From: Bradyrhizobium sp. CCBAU 53340
Lineage (GTDB): Bacteria; Pseudomonadota; Alphaproteobacteria; Rhizobiales; Xanthobacteraceae
Assembly: GCF_015291645.1 (NCBI RefSeq)
Contig: NZ_CP030055.1
Span: 4,836,001 to 4,900,000 of the forward strand
Reading direction: 5' to 3'
DNA: 64,000 bases
Part shown: one piece after another, positions 28,112 to 37,274 of the stretch
Layout: each line of letters begins with the position of its first letter
Position numbering within the stretch: the stretch's first letter is position 1
The notes under the pieces: model-generated
What the model was told of the DNA's origin: nothing
The model's input: only the letters and a program-made list of their open reading frames with translations
The model's database searches: none
Translations under genes and position numbers: made by a program

Positions 28112-28217
28112 GTGGGAACTCCGCTGATTCGGTCCCACAGTGTATCAAGCGCCGAATCGGCGCCGCAACGCCCGCCGGGCGGCGAAAATACGGAGATATT
28201 GTGCAGGTCTTGCCGGC

Positions 28218-28991
28218 TCAGCGCTCGGCAAAGGCCTTTTCGACCACGAACTGGGCCGGCTCGCCATGATTGCCTTCGACGAAACCGCGCTCGCCGAGGA
28301 GCACACGGGTGTCGGCGACCAGTGCCGGGCTGCCGCAGATCATGACGCGGTCGTGGGCGGCCTCCAGCGTCGGCAGACCGATATCGGTGAACAGCTTGCC
28401 TGACGTGATGAGGTCGGTGATGCGGCCGCGGTTGCGGAACGGATCGCGCGTCACGGTCGGATAGTAGATCAGCTGGTTCTGGATGTACTCGCCGAGCATC
28501 TCGTCCTTCGGCAAATGCTCGGTGATCATCTCGCCATAGGCGAGTTCCTTGACGTGACGGCAGCCGTGCAGCAGCACGACCTTCTCGAACCGCTCATAGG
28601 TCTCGGGATCCTTGATCACGCTCAGGAACGGCGCAAGGCCCGTGCCGGTGCCGATGAGGTAGAGGTTGCGGCCCGCTTCCAGATTGTCGATGACGAGCGT
28701 TCCGGTGGCCTTGCGGCTGACGATGATCTCGTCGCCTTGCTTCAGATGCTGAAGCCGCGACGTCAGCGGACCATCCGGCACCTTGATCGAGAAGAACTCG
28801 AGGGTGTCCTCGTAATTGGCGCTGGCGACACTATAGGCCCGCAGCAGTGGCTTCTCGCCCACCTTGAGCCCGATCATGGTGAACTCACCATTGCGGAAAC
28901 GGAAGGTCGGGCTGCGGGTGGTCTTGAACGAGAACAGCGTGTCGGTCCAGTGGTGGACGCTCAAAACGCTTTCCTGATTGAAATTGCTCAT
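28218..28991 (-). CDS. Ferredoxin--NADP(+) reductase
   Basis: The 257-residue protein matches the bacterial Fpr type. The FAD motif RAYSVAS is at about residues 49-55 and the nucleotide loop GTGTGLAPF is near 113, ending in VVEKAFAER. It exchanges electrons between NADPH and ferredoxin or flavodoxin. It is divergent from the enamidase-like gene and shares its control region, including a palindrome related to those at the 6-hydroxynicotinate reductase and nicA promoters. It may therefore supply low-potential electrons to the reductase. That partnership is inference. Confidence 0.9.
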   Translation of the reverse strand: MSNFNQESVLSVHHWTDTLFSFKTTRSPTFRFRNGEFTMIGLKVGEKPLLRAYSVASANYEDTLEFFSIKVPDGPLTSRLQHLKQGDEIIVSRKATGTLVIDNLEAGRNLYLIGTGTGLAPFLSVIKDPETYERFEKVVLLHGCRHVKELAYGEMITEHLPKDEMLGEYIQNQLIYYPTVTRDPFRNRGRITDLITSGKLFTDIGLPTLEAAHDRVMICGSPALVADTRVLLGERGFVEGNHGEPAQFVVEKAFAER

Positions 28992-29042
28992 CTCACCTTC
29001 CCTGTCGCTTCCAATGCGGTTCCGAGGCGGGCAGCTATGCGT

Positions 29043-29099
29043 CGTTTGTACACGATCATTCGTGTACTAATGAATAATCCCGCTTGATCCCAGGGTCAA
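29043..29099 (-). promoter_or_regulatory. Divergent control region: promoter of the ferredoxin reductase gene with operator palindrome
   Basis: On the minus strand TTGACC (29094-29099) and TATTCA (29071-29076) are spaced by exactly 17 bases, a good sigma-70 type promoter. Just downstream lies GTACACGA-TCAT-TCGTGTAC (29048-29067), a perfect 20-bp inverted repeat. It can be read as two overlapping copies (29043-29058 and 29055-29070) of a 16-base motif also found at 38756-38771 and 38908-38923. The plus-strand promoter for the enamidase-like gene was not clear to me. Confidence 0.65.
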
Positions 29100-29148
29100 G
29101 GCTGCCCAAGATCGATAGCGTTGCAGTTAGGAATTAGGAGCCCTTTCC

Positions 29149-30345
29149 ATGGCGCATGACGCACCCCAGGCCACCGGACCCTCGAAGCTGGTGATCCGCA
29201 ATATCGGCCTGATCCTGTCCGGCGCCCTGGAAAAGCCGATCCTGGACGGCGACACCATCGTCGCCGAGAACGGCAAGATCATCGCCATCGGCCGCTTCAA
29301 GGACCTCGACACGGACGGCGCCACCACCATCGTTGATGCCAACGGCACGACGGTGACCCCCGGCCTGATCGACAGCCACGTCCATCCCGTCGCCGGCGAC
29401 TGGACGCCCCGCCAGAACCAGATCAACTGGATCGACAGCTCGCTCCATGGCGGCATCACCACCATGATCTCGGCGGGCGAAGTGCACATGCCCGGCCGGC
29501 CCCGCGACGTCGTCGGGCTGAAGGCGATGGCGATCTTCGCCCAGCGCGCGTTCTGGACGCTTCGTCCGGGCGGCGTGAAGGTTCATGCCGGCGCGCCGGT
29601 GATCGAATGCGAGATGGTCGAGGAGGACTTCAAGGAGATGGCCGCCGCCGGCGTCAAGCTGCTCGGCGAAGTCGGCCTCGGCGGCGTCAAAGACGGTCCG
29701 ACCGCGCGCAAGATGGTGGGCTGGGCGCGCAAATACGGCATCCAGAGCACCATCCACACCGGCGGCCCCTCGATCCCCGGCTCCGGCCTGATCGACAAGG
29801 ACGTCGTGCTGGAGGCCGACACCGACGTGGTCGGCCATATCAACGGCGGCCACACGGCACTTCCCGACGACCAGATCCGCTGCATCTGCGAGGGCTGCAA
29901 GCGCGGGCTCGAGATCGTTCACAACGGCAATGAGCGCTCGGCGCTCTACACGCTGCGCATCGCCCGCGAGATGGGCGACCTGCACCGCGTCATCCTCGGC
30001 ACCGACGGGCCGGCCGGCTCGGGCGTGCAGCCGCTCGGCATTTTGCGCATGGTCTCGATGCTGTCTTCGATCGGCGAGCTGCCGGCCGAGCTCGCGTTCT
30101 GCCTCGCCACCGGCAACACCGCGCGAATGCGCGCGCTCGATTGCGGCCTGATCGAAGTGGGGCGCGCCGCCGATTTCGTCATCATGGACAAGGCCCAGCA
30201 CTCGCCCGGCAAGACCATCCTGGAGAGCGTCCAGCTCGGCGACCTCCCCGGCATCGGCATGACCATCATCGACGGCATCGTGCGGACTCAGCGCAGCCGC
30301 AACACGCCGCCGGCGGGGAGAGTGCCGGAAGTGGTGGCGAAGTAA
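29149..30345 (+). CDS. Enamidase-like amidohydrolase (1,4,5,6-tetrahydro-6-oxonicotinate hydrolysis)
   Basis: The 398-residue protein has amidohydrolase metal ligands in the expected order: DSHVH (His77, His79), Glu174 in LLGEVGLGG as bridging carboxylate, His203 in TIHTGG, His230 in VVGH and Asp286 in LGTDGP. A bridging glutamate and this spacing fit the enamidase branch. The Eubacterium barkeri member, an Fe-Zn enzyme, opens tetrahydro-oxonicotinate to 2-formylglutarate and ammonia. The same locus encodes NicA/NicB-like and 6-hydroxynicotinate reductase-like proteins, so the assignment rests on family and context together. AGGAG precedes the ATG. Confidence 0.8.
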   Translation: MAHDAPQATGPSKLVIRNIGLILSGALEKPILDGDTIVAENGKIIAIGRFKDLDTDGATTIVDANGTTVTPGLIDSHVHPVAGDWTPRQNQINWIDSSLHGGITTMISAGEVHMPGRPRDVVGLKAMAIFAQRAFWTLRPGGVKVHAGAPVIECEMVEEDFKEMAAAGVKLLGEVGLGGVKDGPTARKMVGWARKYGIQSTIHTGGPSIPGSGLIDKDVVLEADTDVVGHINGGHTALPDDQIRCICEGCKRGLEIVHNGNERSALYTLRIAREMGDLHRVILGTDGPAGSGVQPLGILRMVSMLSSIGELPAELAFCLATGNTARMRALDCGLIEVGRAADFVIMDKAQHSPGKTILESVQLGDLPGIGMTIIDGIVRTQRSRNTPPAGRVPEVVAK

Positions 30346-30363
30346 CCAGGAAAAGTCTCGACC

Positions 30364-30483
30364 CGTCATCCTGAGGTGCTCGTCTTGCGCAGCAAGGCGA
30401 GCCTCGAAGGATGAATCGGCCAAGATGCGGCCGGGCCGTCGCCCTTCGAGGGCCGCTGAAGAAGCGGCCACCTCAGGGTGACG
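30364..30483. repeat. Palindromic intergenic repeat (Bradyrhizobiaceae type)
   Basis: CGTCATCCTGAGGTGCTCG at the left is mirrored by CACCTCAGGGTGACG at the right, with inner arms around CCTCGAAGGATGA and CCCTTCGAGG. A related element is at 34381-34480. It separates the convergent enamidase-like and MarR genes and may act as terminator. Confidence 0.7.
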
Positions 30484-30498
30484 GTTAGAGAGCTGATA

Positions 30499-30954
30499 TC
30501 ACCGCAGCTTGTTCAACAGCGCCATCAACAGCTCGCGCTCCTTCGCATCGAGCGGGGCCAGCGTTTCGCGGGTGATCGCCATCGCATTCGGCGCGAGTTT
30601 TTCCGCAAGCTGCTGACCGGCACGCGTCAGGCTGACCAGCAAGCGCCGTCCGTCTTCGGGATCCTGGCTGGTCTCGGTCAGGCCGCGCGCCGTGAGGCGA
30701 TCGATCACGCCCTTGATGGTGGCGACATCCATCGCCGTCAGTCGGCCGAGCTGGTTCTGCGAGCACGGGCCGGTCTCGGCGAGCTTCGACAGCGCCGCCC
30801 ACTGGGTCGGCGTGAGGTTCGTGCCTATGTCACGCGTGAAGATCGAGCTGTGGCGCTGCCAGACCTGGCGCAGGATGAAGCCGACCTGCTCGTCGAGCAC
30901 GTAAGGTGGCTTGCCCTGTTTGAGGCTCTTCTTCGCCGTGACGCTTCTCGCCAT
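30499..30954 (-). CDS. MarR-family regulator, last gene of the nicotinate operon
   Basis: The 151-residue protein, from the ATG at 30954, has the MarR winged helix: CSQNQLGRLTAMDVATIKGV as recognition region, then RLTARGLTETSQDPEDGRRL as wing. It lies 13 bases after the ATPase gene at the end of a long minus-strand run that starts with the 6-hydroxynicotinate reductase gene. It is the obvious candidate for binding the related palindromes at 29.05, 38.76 and 38.91 kb, with a nicotinate-type effector. A longer in-frame start (31032) would run into the ATPase gene and is not favoured. Confidence 0.88.
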   Translation of the reverse strand: MARSVTAKKSLKQGKPPYVLDEQVGFILRQVWQRHSSIFTRDIGTNLTPTQWAALSKLAETGPCSQNQLGRLTAMDVATIKGVIDRLTARGLTETSQDPEDGRRLLVSLTRAGQQLAEKLAPNAMAITRETLAPLDAKERELLMALLNKLR

Positions 30955-30967
30955 TCCTGCCCGCCCC

Positions 30968-31672
30968 CTACAACGACAAATGCGCGTCGCGGATATCCGG
31001 ACGCGCGTCGAGCTCGGCCATTGTGCCGCCAAAGCAGATGCGGCCGCGCTCGATGATGTAAGCGCGATCGGAGATCAACCGCGCAAAGTGCAAATTCTGT
31101 TCGGAGACGACGATACTGACGCCCTCCTTCTTCATGGTCAGGATGGCATCGACCATCTGCTCCACGATCTTCGGCGACAGGCCTTCCGAGGGCTCGTCCA
31201 GCAGCACCAGCGATGGATTGCCCATCAGCGTACGCGCGATCGTCAGCATCTGCTGCTCGCCGCCGCTCATGCGCCCGCCCGGGCGGTTCTTCATCTCTCC
31301 GAGATTGGGAAACAGCGCGAACAGTTTTTCGCGGGTCCAGTGCGGAGCATTCGGCCGCTTCGGCTGCCGGCCGACTTCGAGATTCTCCTCCACGGTCAAA
31401 TCGGTGAAGATGCGCCGCTCCTCCGGCACATAGCCAAGCCCCTCACGCACGATCTCATGCGTCGGCTTCACCGAGACGTCCTTGCCCTCGAACATGATGC
31501 GGCCGGTGCGCTGCGCGACGAGGCCGACGATCGAGCGGAACGTGGTCGACTTGCCGGCGCCGTTGCGCCCGAGCAGCGCCACCACCTCGCCCTCGCCGAC
31601 CTCGAATCCGATATCGAACAGGATATGCGCCGGACCGTAATGGCTGTTGAGGTCTTGCACGGTGAGCTTCAT
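30968..31672 (-). CDS. Branched-chain-type ABC transporter ATPase (LivF class)
   Basis: The 234-residue ATPase has Walker A GRNGAGKST near residue 37, the signature MSGGEQQMLTIARTL and Walker B LVLLDEPSEGL. Length and order match LivF. It overlaps the LivG-class gene by four bases. With the adjacent ATPase, fused permease and binding protein it forms a complete HAAT importer. Position in the nicotinate operon suggests nicotinate or a related pyridine acid as substrate. Confidence 0.93.
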   Translation of the reverse strand: MKLTVQDLNSHYGPAHILFDIGFEVGEGEVVALLGRNGAGKSTTFRSIVGLVAQRTGRIMFEGKDVSVKPTHEIVREGLGYVPEERRIFTDLTVEENLEVGRQPKRPNAPHWTREKLFALFPNLGEMKNRPGGRMSGGEQQMLTIARTLMGNPSLVLLDEPSEGLSPKIVEQMVDAILTMKKEGVSIVVSEQNLHFARLISDRAYIIERGRICFGGTMAELDARPDIRDAHLSL

Positions 31673-32460
31673 GCCGAGGCCCCCTCGCGATGCCCGGCTT
31701 CGTACAGCAGGCCCTCGCCGAGATAGATCGCCTGCACCTGCGGGTTGGCGCGCACTTCGGCCGGCGAACCTTCGGCGATCAGCGTGCCACGGTTGAGCAC
31801 GATGATGCGGTCGGCATGTTCGAACACCACGTCCATGTCGTGCTCGGTGAAGAGCACGCCAATCGATTTTTCCTTCGCGATCTGCGCCGTGAGCCGCATC
31901 AGCTCGACGCGCTCGCGCGGCGCCATGCCGGCGGTCGGCTCGTCCATCAGCAAGAGCTTTGGATCGTTAGCGAGCGCGACCGCAAGCTCGAGTCGCTTGA
32001 GGTCGCCATAGGCCAGCTCGCCGCAGGGCCGGTCCGCGTAGCCGCCCATGCCGACCAGCTCGAGCAGCCGTCCGGCCTCGTTGCGATCAACATTCGGCGC
32101 CGAGCCCCAGAGATTGAACAGCTGTCTACCGTGCGAGATCAGCGCGACCTGCACGTTCTCGCGCACCGTCATGGTGGCGAAGGTCGCGGTGATCTGGAAG
32201 GTGCGTCCTACCCCCATGCGCCAGATGTCGCGCGGCTTCTTGCCCGTGGTCTCCTCGCCGAGCAGGCGAACATGGCCACTATCAGGCTTGTTCTGGCCGT
32301 TGAGCATGTCGAAGCACGTGCTCTTGCCCGCGCCGTTCGGGCCGATCAGCGCCAGGATCTCGCCTGATCGCAGCGAGAACGAGACGCCGCGCACGGCGTG
32401 GACGCCACCATAGGATTTGGTCAGGCCTTCGACCGCGAGAAGTGGGGGTGCGACGCTCAT
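31669..32460 (-). CDS. Branched-chain-type ABC transporter ATPase (LivG class)
   Basis: The 263-residue ATPase has Walker A GPNGAGKST, the LivG-type signature region ELAYGDLKRLELAVAL (an YGD form in place of SGG) and Walker B LLLMDEPTAGM. It overlaps the fused permease gene and the LivF-class gene by four bases each, so the set is translationally coupled. Confidence 0.93.
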   Translation of the reverse strand: MSVAPPLLAVEGLTKSYGGVHAVRGVSFSLRSGEILALIGPNGAGKSTCFDMLNGQNKPDSGHVRLLGEETTGKKPRDIWRMGVGRTFQITATFATMTVRENVQVALISHGRQLFNLWGSAPNVDRNEAGRLLELVGMGGYADRPCGELAYGDLKRLELAVALANDPKLLLMDEPTAGMAPRERVELMRLTAQIAKEKSIGVLFTEHDMDVVFEHADRIIVLNRGTLIAEGSPAEVRANPQVQAIYLGEGLLYEAGHREGASA

Positions 32461-34346
32461 TCGGCAGACTCGACCGGCTTGGCAAGCAAGGATGATCCCG
32501 GCGGTGATGACTTCCTGCGGCGCTGCGCCAGAATCTCCAGCATGCCGACGATGCCCTTGGGAAAGACGACGACGATCAGCACGATGAAGCCGCCCAGCAC
32601 GAGTTTTGACAGATCGGTCTGGCTGACCAGCCAGATGTTCAGAGCCTTGTAGACAATCGCGCCGATCACCCCGCCGGACACCGTCTCGACGCCGCCAAGC
32701 AGCACCATCACCAGCGCATCGACCGAAAGTGATATGCCGAGATTGTCAGGAAAGACGCTGCCTTTCAGATAAGCGAACAGCGCGCCGCCGATGCCGGCAG
32801 TCGTGCCGGCGATGACGAACGCCGTCCACTGGATGCGCTTGGCGTCGATGCCAACCGCCTCGCTGCGCAGCACCGAGTCGCGCGTGGCGCGGAGCGCGTA
32901 GCCGAATGGCGAAAATACCGCGATCCTGAGCGCAATCGTCACCAGCGCGGCAACGCCAAGTGCCAGCCAATAGAAATGCGACGGGCTCGCCGCCCAGCTC
33001 GCAGGCCAGACGCCGAGAATGCCGTTGTCGCCGCCTGTGACGCTCACCCACTGGAATGCGATCGACCAGACGATCTGCGCGAAGGCAAGCGTCAGCATCG
33101 CAAAGTAGACGCCGGAAAGCTGCACGGCGAAGAAGCCGAACACCGCGGCCCCCATGCAGCCGAGCAGCGGCCCGAGCAGGAGACAGACGATCATCGGCAG
33201 ACCCGCCATCTTGGCGAGGAAGGCAACGCCGTAGGCCCCGAGGCCGAAATAGGCGGCGTGGCCGAACGACGCGAGCCCGCCGACCGACATCAGGAAGTGC
33301 AAGGAGACGGCGAAGATCACGAAGATCGCGATTTCGGCGCCGACGGTGAGTGCGTAATTGCCGGCGAACAGCGGCAGCGTCGCCGCAATGCCAAGGGCGA
33401 CGAGAGACGCCAGCCGCTCGTTCGACGTCAGCGGCCGCCAGGGATTGACTGACAGCCCCGGGGTCTTGCGCGCGGGTGCCTCGGCCTTGCCGAACAGACC
33501 CCAGGGACGAACGATCAGCACCACCGCCATCACCAGGAAGACGAGAATGATGGAAATCTTCGGGAAGATCAGGATGCCGAAGGCATTGAGCTCGGAGACC
33601 AGCACCGCCGCGACGAAGGCGCCCACGATGCTGCCGAGGCCGCCGATGACCACGACGACGAAGACTTCGACGATGATGCGCAAATCCATGGCGTGGTGCA
33701 CGGCATCGCGCGGGATCTGGAGCGCTCCGCCGAGGGCGGCAAGGAAGACGCCGACGGCGAACACGGATGTGAACAGCCATTTCTGATTGACGCCGAGCGC
33801 CGCAACCATGTCGCGGTCCTGCGTTGCTGCGCGCACCAGGACGCCCCAGCGCGTGCGCTGGAACAGCAGCCAGAGAATGCCGAGGACGACGGGTCCGAGC
33901 ACGATCAGAAACAGATCATAGCTCGGGATGTTCTGGCCGAAGAAATCGACTGCGCCCTTGAAGCCCGGTGCGCGGCGGCCGACGAGGTCGTCAGGCCCCC
34001 AGATCAGCACCACGAGATCTTCGACCATCAGGGTCAGGCCGAACGTGCCCAGCAGCTGGAACAGTTCGGGGGCGTGATAGATGCGTCGCAGCAACACCAT
34101 CTCGACGAGCACGCCGATCAGCGCGACGGCCAGCGCCGCCGCGACCACCCCGCCCCAGAAGCCGAACGTCCCCGAGAAGCGCTCGGTCAGCGTGAAGGCG
34201 ATATAGGCGCCGATCATGTAGAAGGCGCCATGGGCGAAATTCACGATCCGCGTCACGCCAAAAATGATCGACAGGCCCGAGGCCACCAGGAACAGCGACG
34301 CTGCGCTGGCAAGACCGGTCAGAAACTGTACGACGTAAAAGGCCAT
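32457..34346 (-). CDS. Fused ABC permease, LivH-LivM type
   Basis: The 629-residue protein joins two permease units usually made separately. The N-terminal LivH-like half (to about residue 290) has the motif NFAHGAFYMIGAY. The C-terminal LivM-like half has GGLASFGHAAYFGLGAYG and ends with IVLIVVVFPKGI. Between them is a short linker (GKAEAPARKTPGLSVNP). The fusion provides the whole transmembrane part of the importer. It is a known variant of the family. Confidence 0.9.
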   Translation of the reverse strand: MAFYVVQFLTGLASAASLFLVASGLSIIFGVTRIVNFAHGAFYMIGAYIAFTLTERFSGTFGFWGGVVAAALAVALIGVLVEMVLLRRIYHAPELFQLLGTFGLTLMVEDLVVLIWGPDDLVGRRAPGFKGAVDFFGQNIPSYDLFLIVLGPVVLGILWLLFQRTRWGVLVRAATQDRDMVAALGVNQKWLFTSVFAVGVFLAALGGALQIPRDAVHHAMDLRIIVEVFVVVVIGGLGSIVGAFVAAVLVSELNAFGILIFPKISIILVFLVMAVVLIVRPWGLFGKAEAPARKTPGLSVNPWRPLTSNERLASLVALGIAATLPLFAGNYALTVGAEIAIFVIFAVSLHFLMSVGGLASFGHAAYFGLGAYGVAFLAKMAGLPMIVCLLLGPLLGCMGAAVFGFFAVQLSGVYFAMLTLAFAQIVWSIAFQWVSVTGGDNGILGVWPASWAASPSHFYWLALGVAALVTIALRIAVFSPFGYALRATRDSVLRSEAVGIDAKRIQWTAFVIAGTTAGIGGALFAYLKGSVFPDNLGISLSVDALVMVLLGGVETVSGGVIGAIVYKALNIWLVSQTDLSKLVLGGFIVLIVVVFPKGIVGMLEILAQRRRKSSPPGSSLLAKPVESAE

Positions 34347-34380
34347 CGGCGGTCCGGGTTCACTAAGTCTTTGTGTTTGG

Positions 34381-34480
34381 CTTCATCCTTCGAGGCGGCG
34401 CTTACGCGCCTCCTCAGGATGAGGTCCGGGACCCTCATGGTGAGGAGCGCGGCAGCGCCGCGCGTCTCGAACCACGAGGC
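34381..34480. repeat. Palindromic intergenic repeat (related to 30364-30483)
   Basis: TCATCCTTCGAGGCGGC and GCCTCCTCAGGATGA form a long stem, followed by TCATGGTGAGGAGCGC and a CTCGAACCACGA tail. It lies within the ABC operon between the binding-protein and permease genes, where it may lower read-through to downstream genes as hairpins do in other binding-protein operons. Confidence 0.65.
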
Positions 34481-34497
34481 CCCGGTCTCTCTTCGCG

Positions 34498-35700
34498 TCA
34501 ATTCTTCGGCCGCAGCTTCTCGACTTCGGCATCACCAGGCAGATAGTCCGCACCCTTCTTGTAGGACGCATCCACCATCACGCCCTTGCCGTCCTTCTGC
34601 GCGGTCTTGCCGACGAAGGCGCCGAGGGTCGACTGGTGATCGATCTTGCGGAAGGTGATCTCGCCGAACGGCGACGGCATCGAGATGCCTTCGGCCGCCG
34701 CGATCAGCTTGTCGGTGTCGGTCGAACCAGCCTTGGCCAGGATCGCCGCCGCTGCCTTGATGGTCTGGTAGCCGACGATCGAGCCGAGGCGCGGATAGTC
34801 GTTGTACTTGGCCTGGTAAGCTTTCAGGAATGCGTCGTGCTCGGGCGTCTTGATCGAGTACCAGGGATAGCCGGTGACGATCCAGCCCTCGGGCGTCTCG
34901 TCCTTGAGCGGATCGAGATATTCGGGCTCGCCGGTCAGGAACGACACGACCTCGCGGCCCTTGAACAGGCCACGGGTGTTGCCTTCGCGCACGAGCTTGA
35001 CGAGGTCAGGACCGAAGGTGACGTTGAGGATCGCTTCCGGATTGGCCTGCGCCACCGCCTGCACCACCGGACCGGCGTCGATCTTGCCCTGCGGCGGCCA
35101 CTGCTCGTCGACCCACTGGATGTCGGGGCGCTTCTCCGACATCAGCTTCTTGAACACCGCGACGGCCGACTGGCCGTATTCGTAATTCGGCGCGATCGTC
35201 GCCCAGCGTTTTGCGGGGAGCTTGCTGGCCGCTTCCACCAGCATCGCGGCCTGCATGTAGTTGGAGGGGCGCAGGCGGAACGTGTACTTGTTGCCCTTCG
35301 CCCAGGTCACGGCGTCCGTCAGCGGCTCGGCGGCGAGGAAGAACACCTTCTTCTGGTTGGCGAAGTCGGAGACCGCAAGGCCGATGTTCGACAGGAACGT
35401 GCCCGTCAGCATCGCAACGCCTTCGCTGGAGACGAGCTCATTGGCCGCGGTCTGCGCATCGGCCGGTTTGCCGCCGTCGTCCTTGGAGACGACCACGAGC
35501 TTCTTGCCGTTGATGCCGCCTGCGGCGTTGATCTCTTCGACCGCGAGCTGCCAGCCCTTGCGGTAGGGTTCAGTGAATGACGGCAGTAGCGAGTAGCTGT
35601 TGATCTCGCCGATCTTGATGTCCTCCGCCAGGGCCGAATGGCCCATGCCGGCAGCCAGAAGCGCAAAGGCCGCGCCGACGAAAGTATTTCTTGCTCGCAT
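34498..35700 (-). CDS. Branched-chain-type ABC transporter substrate-binding protein
   Basis: The 400-residue protein has a signal peptide ending GHSALAED near residue 26, followed by the type 6 (LivK-like) binding-protein pattern: IKIGEINSYS, GGINGKKLVVVSKDDGGKP and KRWATIAPNYEYGQSA. It feeds the fused permease and two ATPases downstream. Members of this family with aromatic carboxylates as ligands are common in Bradyrhizobium and Rhodopseudomonas. The operon context points to nicotinate or hydroxynicotinate. Confidence 0.9.
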   Translation of the reverse strand: MRARNTFVGAAFALLAAGMGHSALAEDIKIGEINSYSLLPSFTEPYRKGWQLAVEEINAAGGINGKKLVVVSKDDGGKPADAQTAANELVSSEGVAMLTGTFLSNIGLAVSDFANQKKVFFLAAEPLTDAVTWAKGNKYTFRLRPSNYMQAAMLVEAASKLPAKRWATIAPNYEYGQSAVAVFKKLMSEKRPDIQWVDEQWPPQGKIDAGPVVQAVAQANPEAILNVTFGPDLVKLVREGNTRGLFKGREVVSFLTGEPEYLDPLKDETPEGWIVTGYPWYSIKTPEHDAFLKAYQAKYNDYPRLGSIVGYQTIKAAAAILAKAGSTDTDKLIAAAEGISMPSPFGEITFRKIDHQSTLGAFVGKTAQKDGKGVMVDASYKKGADYLPGDAEVEKLRPKN

Positions 35701-35777
35701 CCCAACCTCCAGTTTTGAACTTTATCTCTCGATCACGATCCTGCCGGAGAAGCTGTGCCCGCCTCGCCGAGCTGTCC

Positions 35778-36362
35778 TTATTTCAAACCGTCTTCGCCCT
35801 TGATCTCGGCGACCGTCAGCCCGCCGACGCGCGGCAGCGGACGGCCGCTGTCGGTGACGGCGACCGCCACCATGATCTCGTTGGCGCGCGGCGCATCGTT
35901 GATCTGCACCTCCATGCCGTCGAAATGACTGCGGACGAAGGCAGCGTCCTTATGCCCAAGCGGAATGTCGAGCGTGGTGCCGGGGCCGCTGCGCTTCTTC
36001 GACGACGGGATCAACGCCGCGCCCTTGCTCAGAACCTTGCGCACCGGCGCGCCCATCTTGGGGTGAAGGATTGCAGCGGCATGCTCGAGCTCGCCGTTCT
36101 CGCCGACGGCCGCGGCCTTGCCATAACTCTGCGCCTTGGCGCCATCGATGCCGAGCGCCGCCACCGCGCGCTTCGCCAGCAAATCACCAAGCTCTTCGCC
36201 GATCGCGATCAGCGGCGACAGATCCTCGACGTATCTTCCGGCAAAGGGATTTTCGATCACGGCAATCGCGGCCGCGCGCCGGGTCGGCGGCGAGACCTGA
36301 CGGCCCATCTCCATCTGCGTCTCTTCGACGACGGTGACGATCTTGCGGATGATCGCGCTCAT
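35778..36362 (-). CDS. DUF1185 (amino acid synthesis) family protein
   Basis: The 194-residue protein opens IIRKIVTVVEETQMEMG and contains AIAVIENPFAGRYVEDL and ILHPKMGAPVRKVL, the pattern of the DUF1185/AA_synth family, which covers its full length. The family has no settled function but often accompanies amidohydrolases and binding proteins in catabolic operons. Here it lies between the UPF0280 gene and the ABC binding protein. It could act on the formylglutarate side of the pathway; nothing in the sequence decides this. Confidence 0.82.
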   Translation of the reverse strand: MSAIIRKIVTVVEETQMEMGRQVSPPTRRAAAIAVIENPFAGRYVEDLSPLIAIGEELGDLLAKRAVAALGIDGAKAQSYGKAAAVGENGELEHAAAILHPKMGAPVRKVLSKGAALIPSSKKRSGPGTTLDIPLGHKDAAFVRSHFDGMEVQINDAPRANEIMVAVAVTDSGRPLPRVGGLTVAEIKGEDGLK

Positions 36363-36377
36363 GCTTCGCTTCCCTGT

Positions 36378-37274
36378 TCAGGCACCGACCGCGTTCTCCA
36401 GCACGAGCGGGCGCGGCCGTTGCTCTTCTATATCCTTGGTTCCGATGACAAGCATATCACCACAAAGCCTGAGCACGGCACCCTCGATCAATCCGCGATC
36501 GAACAATTGACGTGCACATTCCGCGCCAGTTTCGAGCGCGGTGGCGATCTCTTCTCGCGACAATTCACCGACATTACGGGTAACGAGACGCGCGCCGAGA
36601 TCGCTGTCGGGCTGCAGCTCGTTGGCGGGTTGCCTGACAATGGCGGGATGCCCGGGCAGATCGACCGCATTGGCGATCACGGTCGCCGCCGCATCGGCCT
36701 GCGAGGCCGTCGCCGCCAGCACCGTGACCGCATCGGCGATGCCGAGCGAAAAGCTGCGACCGTGGCGCCCACTGGTCGCGATGCCGCGAACCGGATCGTC
36801 GGCCTCGATCCTGATGGCGCGCATCACGCCGTCGCTATCAGGCCGATCCATCAGGCCCACCGAAAAATGCTCGCCCCGCCCGAGATGCAGCGCGATGTCA
36901 CCGCCATTGTTGACGTAGACCCGGTCGAGCGCCGCCGCGCCGAGCATCGCGCCGAGAATTTCCTCGGCCACGCTGCCGGCCACCGCGGCCATTGGTGTGA
37001 TGAAGCCATCAGAGGCATAGGGCGCGACGGCTGCGTGCATCCGGCGCGCCACCACGCCCTTCAGCGAAGTCTGCCTTTCCGCGCCCATCCGCAGTGCCGG
37101 CAGTTCTGCACAGAGTTCATCGAGCAGACCGGTGAAGCGGCGGGCCGCAGCTTCGTACGCGGCGCGTACCTCGTGCCCTGTCCCCCTCGCCTCAATAATC
37201 AGATCAATCGGTCCATCCTGCAAATGCAGCCGCCGGCCATCAGACAGCAATGCGATTTGCGGGAGCCTCGTCAT
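36378..37274 (-). CDS. UPF0280 family protein, ApbE-like; candidate flavin transferase
   Basis: The 298-residue protein matches UPF0280, which is related to the FMN transferase ApbE. It has YVNNGGDIALHL and GIATSGRHGRSFSLGIAD, resembling the ApbE stretches around its FAD and metal sites. Its start overlaps the stop of the 6-hydroxynicotinate reductase-like gene in ATGA. The characterised E. barkeri 6-hydroxynicotinate reductase carries a covalently bound flavin, so a flavin-attaching partner in the same transcript is attractive. No transferase activity is established here. Confidence 0.8.
   Translation of the reverse strand: MTRLPQIALLSDGRRLHLQDGPIDLIIEARGTGHEVRAAYEAAARRFTGLLDELCAELPALRMGAERQTSLKGVVARRMHAAVAPYASDGFITPMAAVAGSVAEEILGAMLGAAALDRVYVNNGGDIALHLGRGEHFSVGLMDRPDSDGVMRAIRIEADDPVRGIATSGRHGRSFSLGIADAVTVLAATASQADAAATVIANAVDLPGHPAIVRQPANELQPDSDLGARLVTRNVGELSREEIATALETGAECARQLFDRGLIEGAVLRLCGDMLVIGTKDIEEQRPRPLVLENAVGA

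Noticed and set aside
26420..28991. P450 and ferredoxin reductase as one electron-transfer operon
   Set aside because: A hypothetical gene and gaps of about 100 bases separate them, no ferredoxin gene is present, and the reductase has its own promoter with the nicotinate-cluster palindrome.
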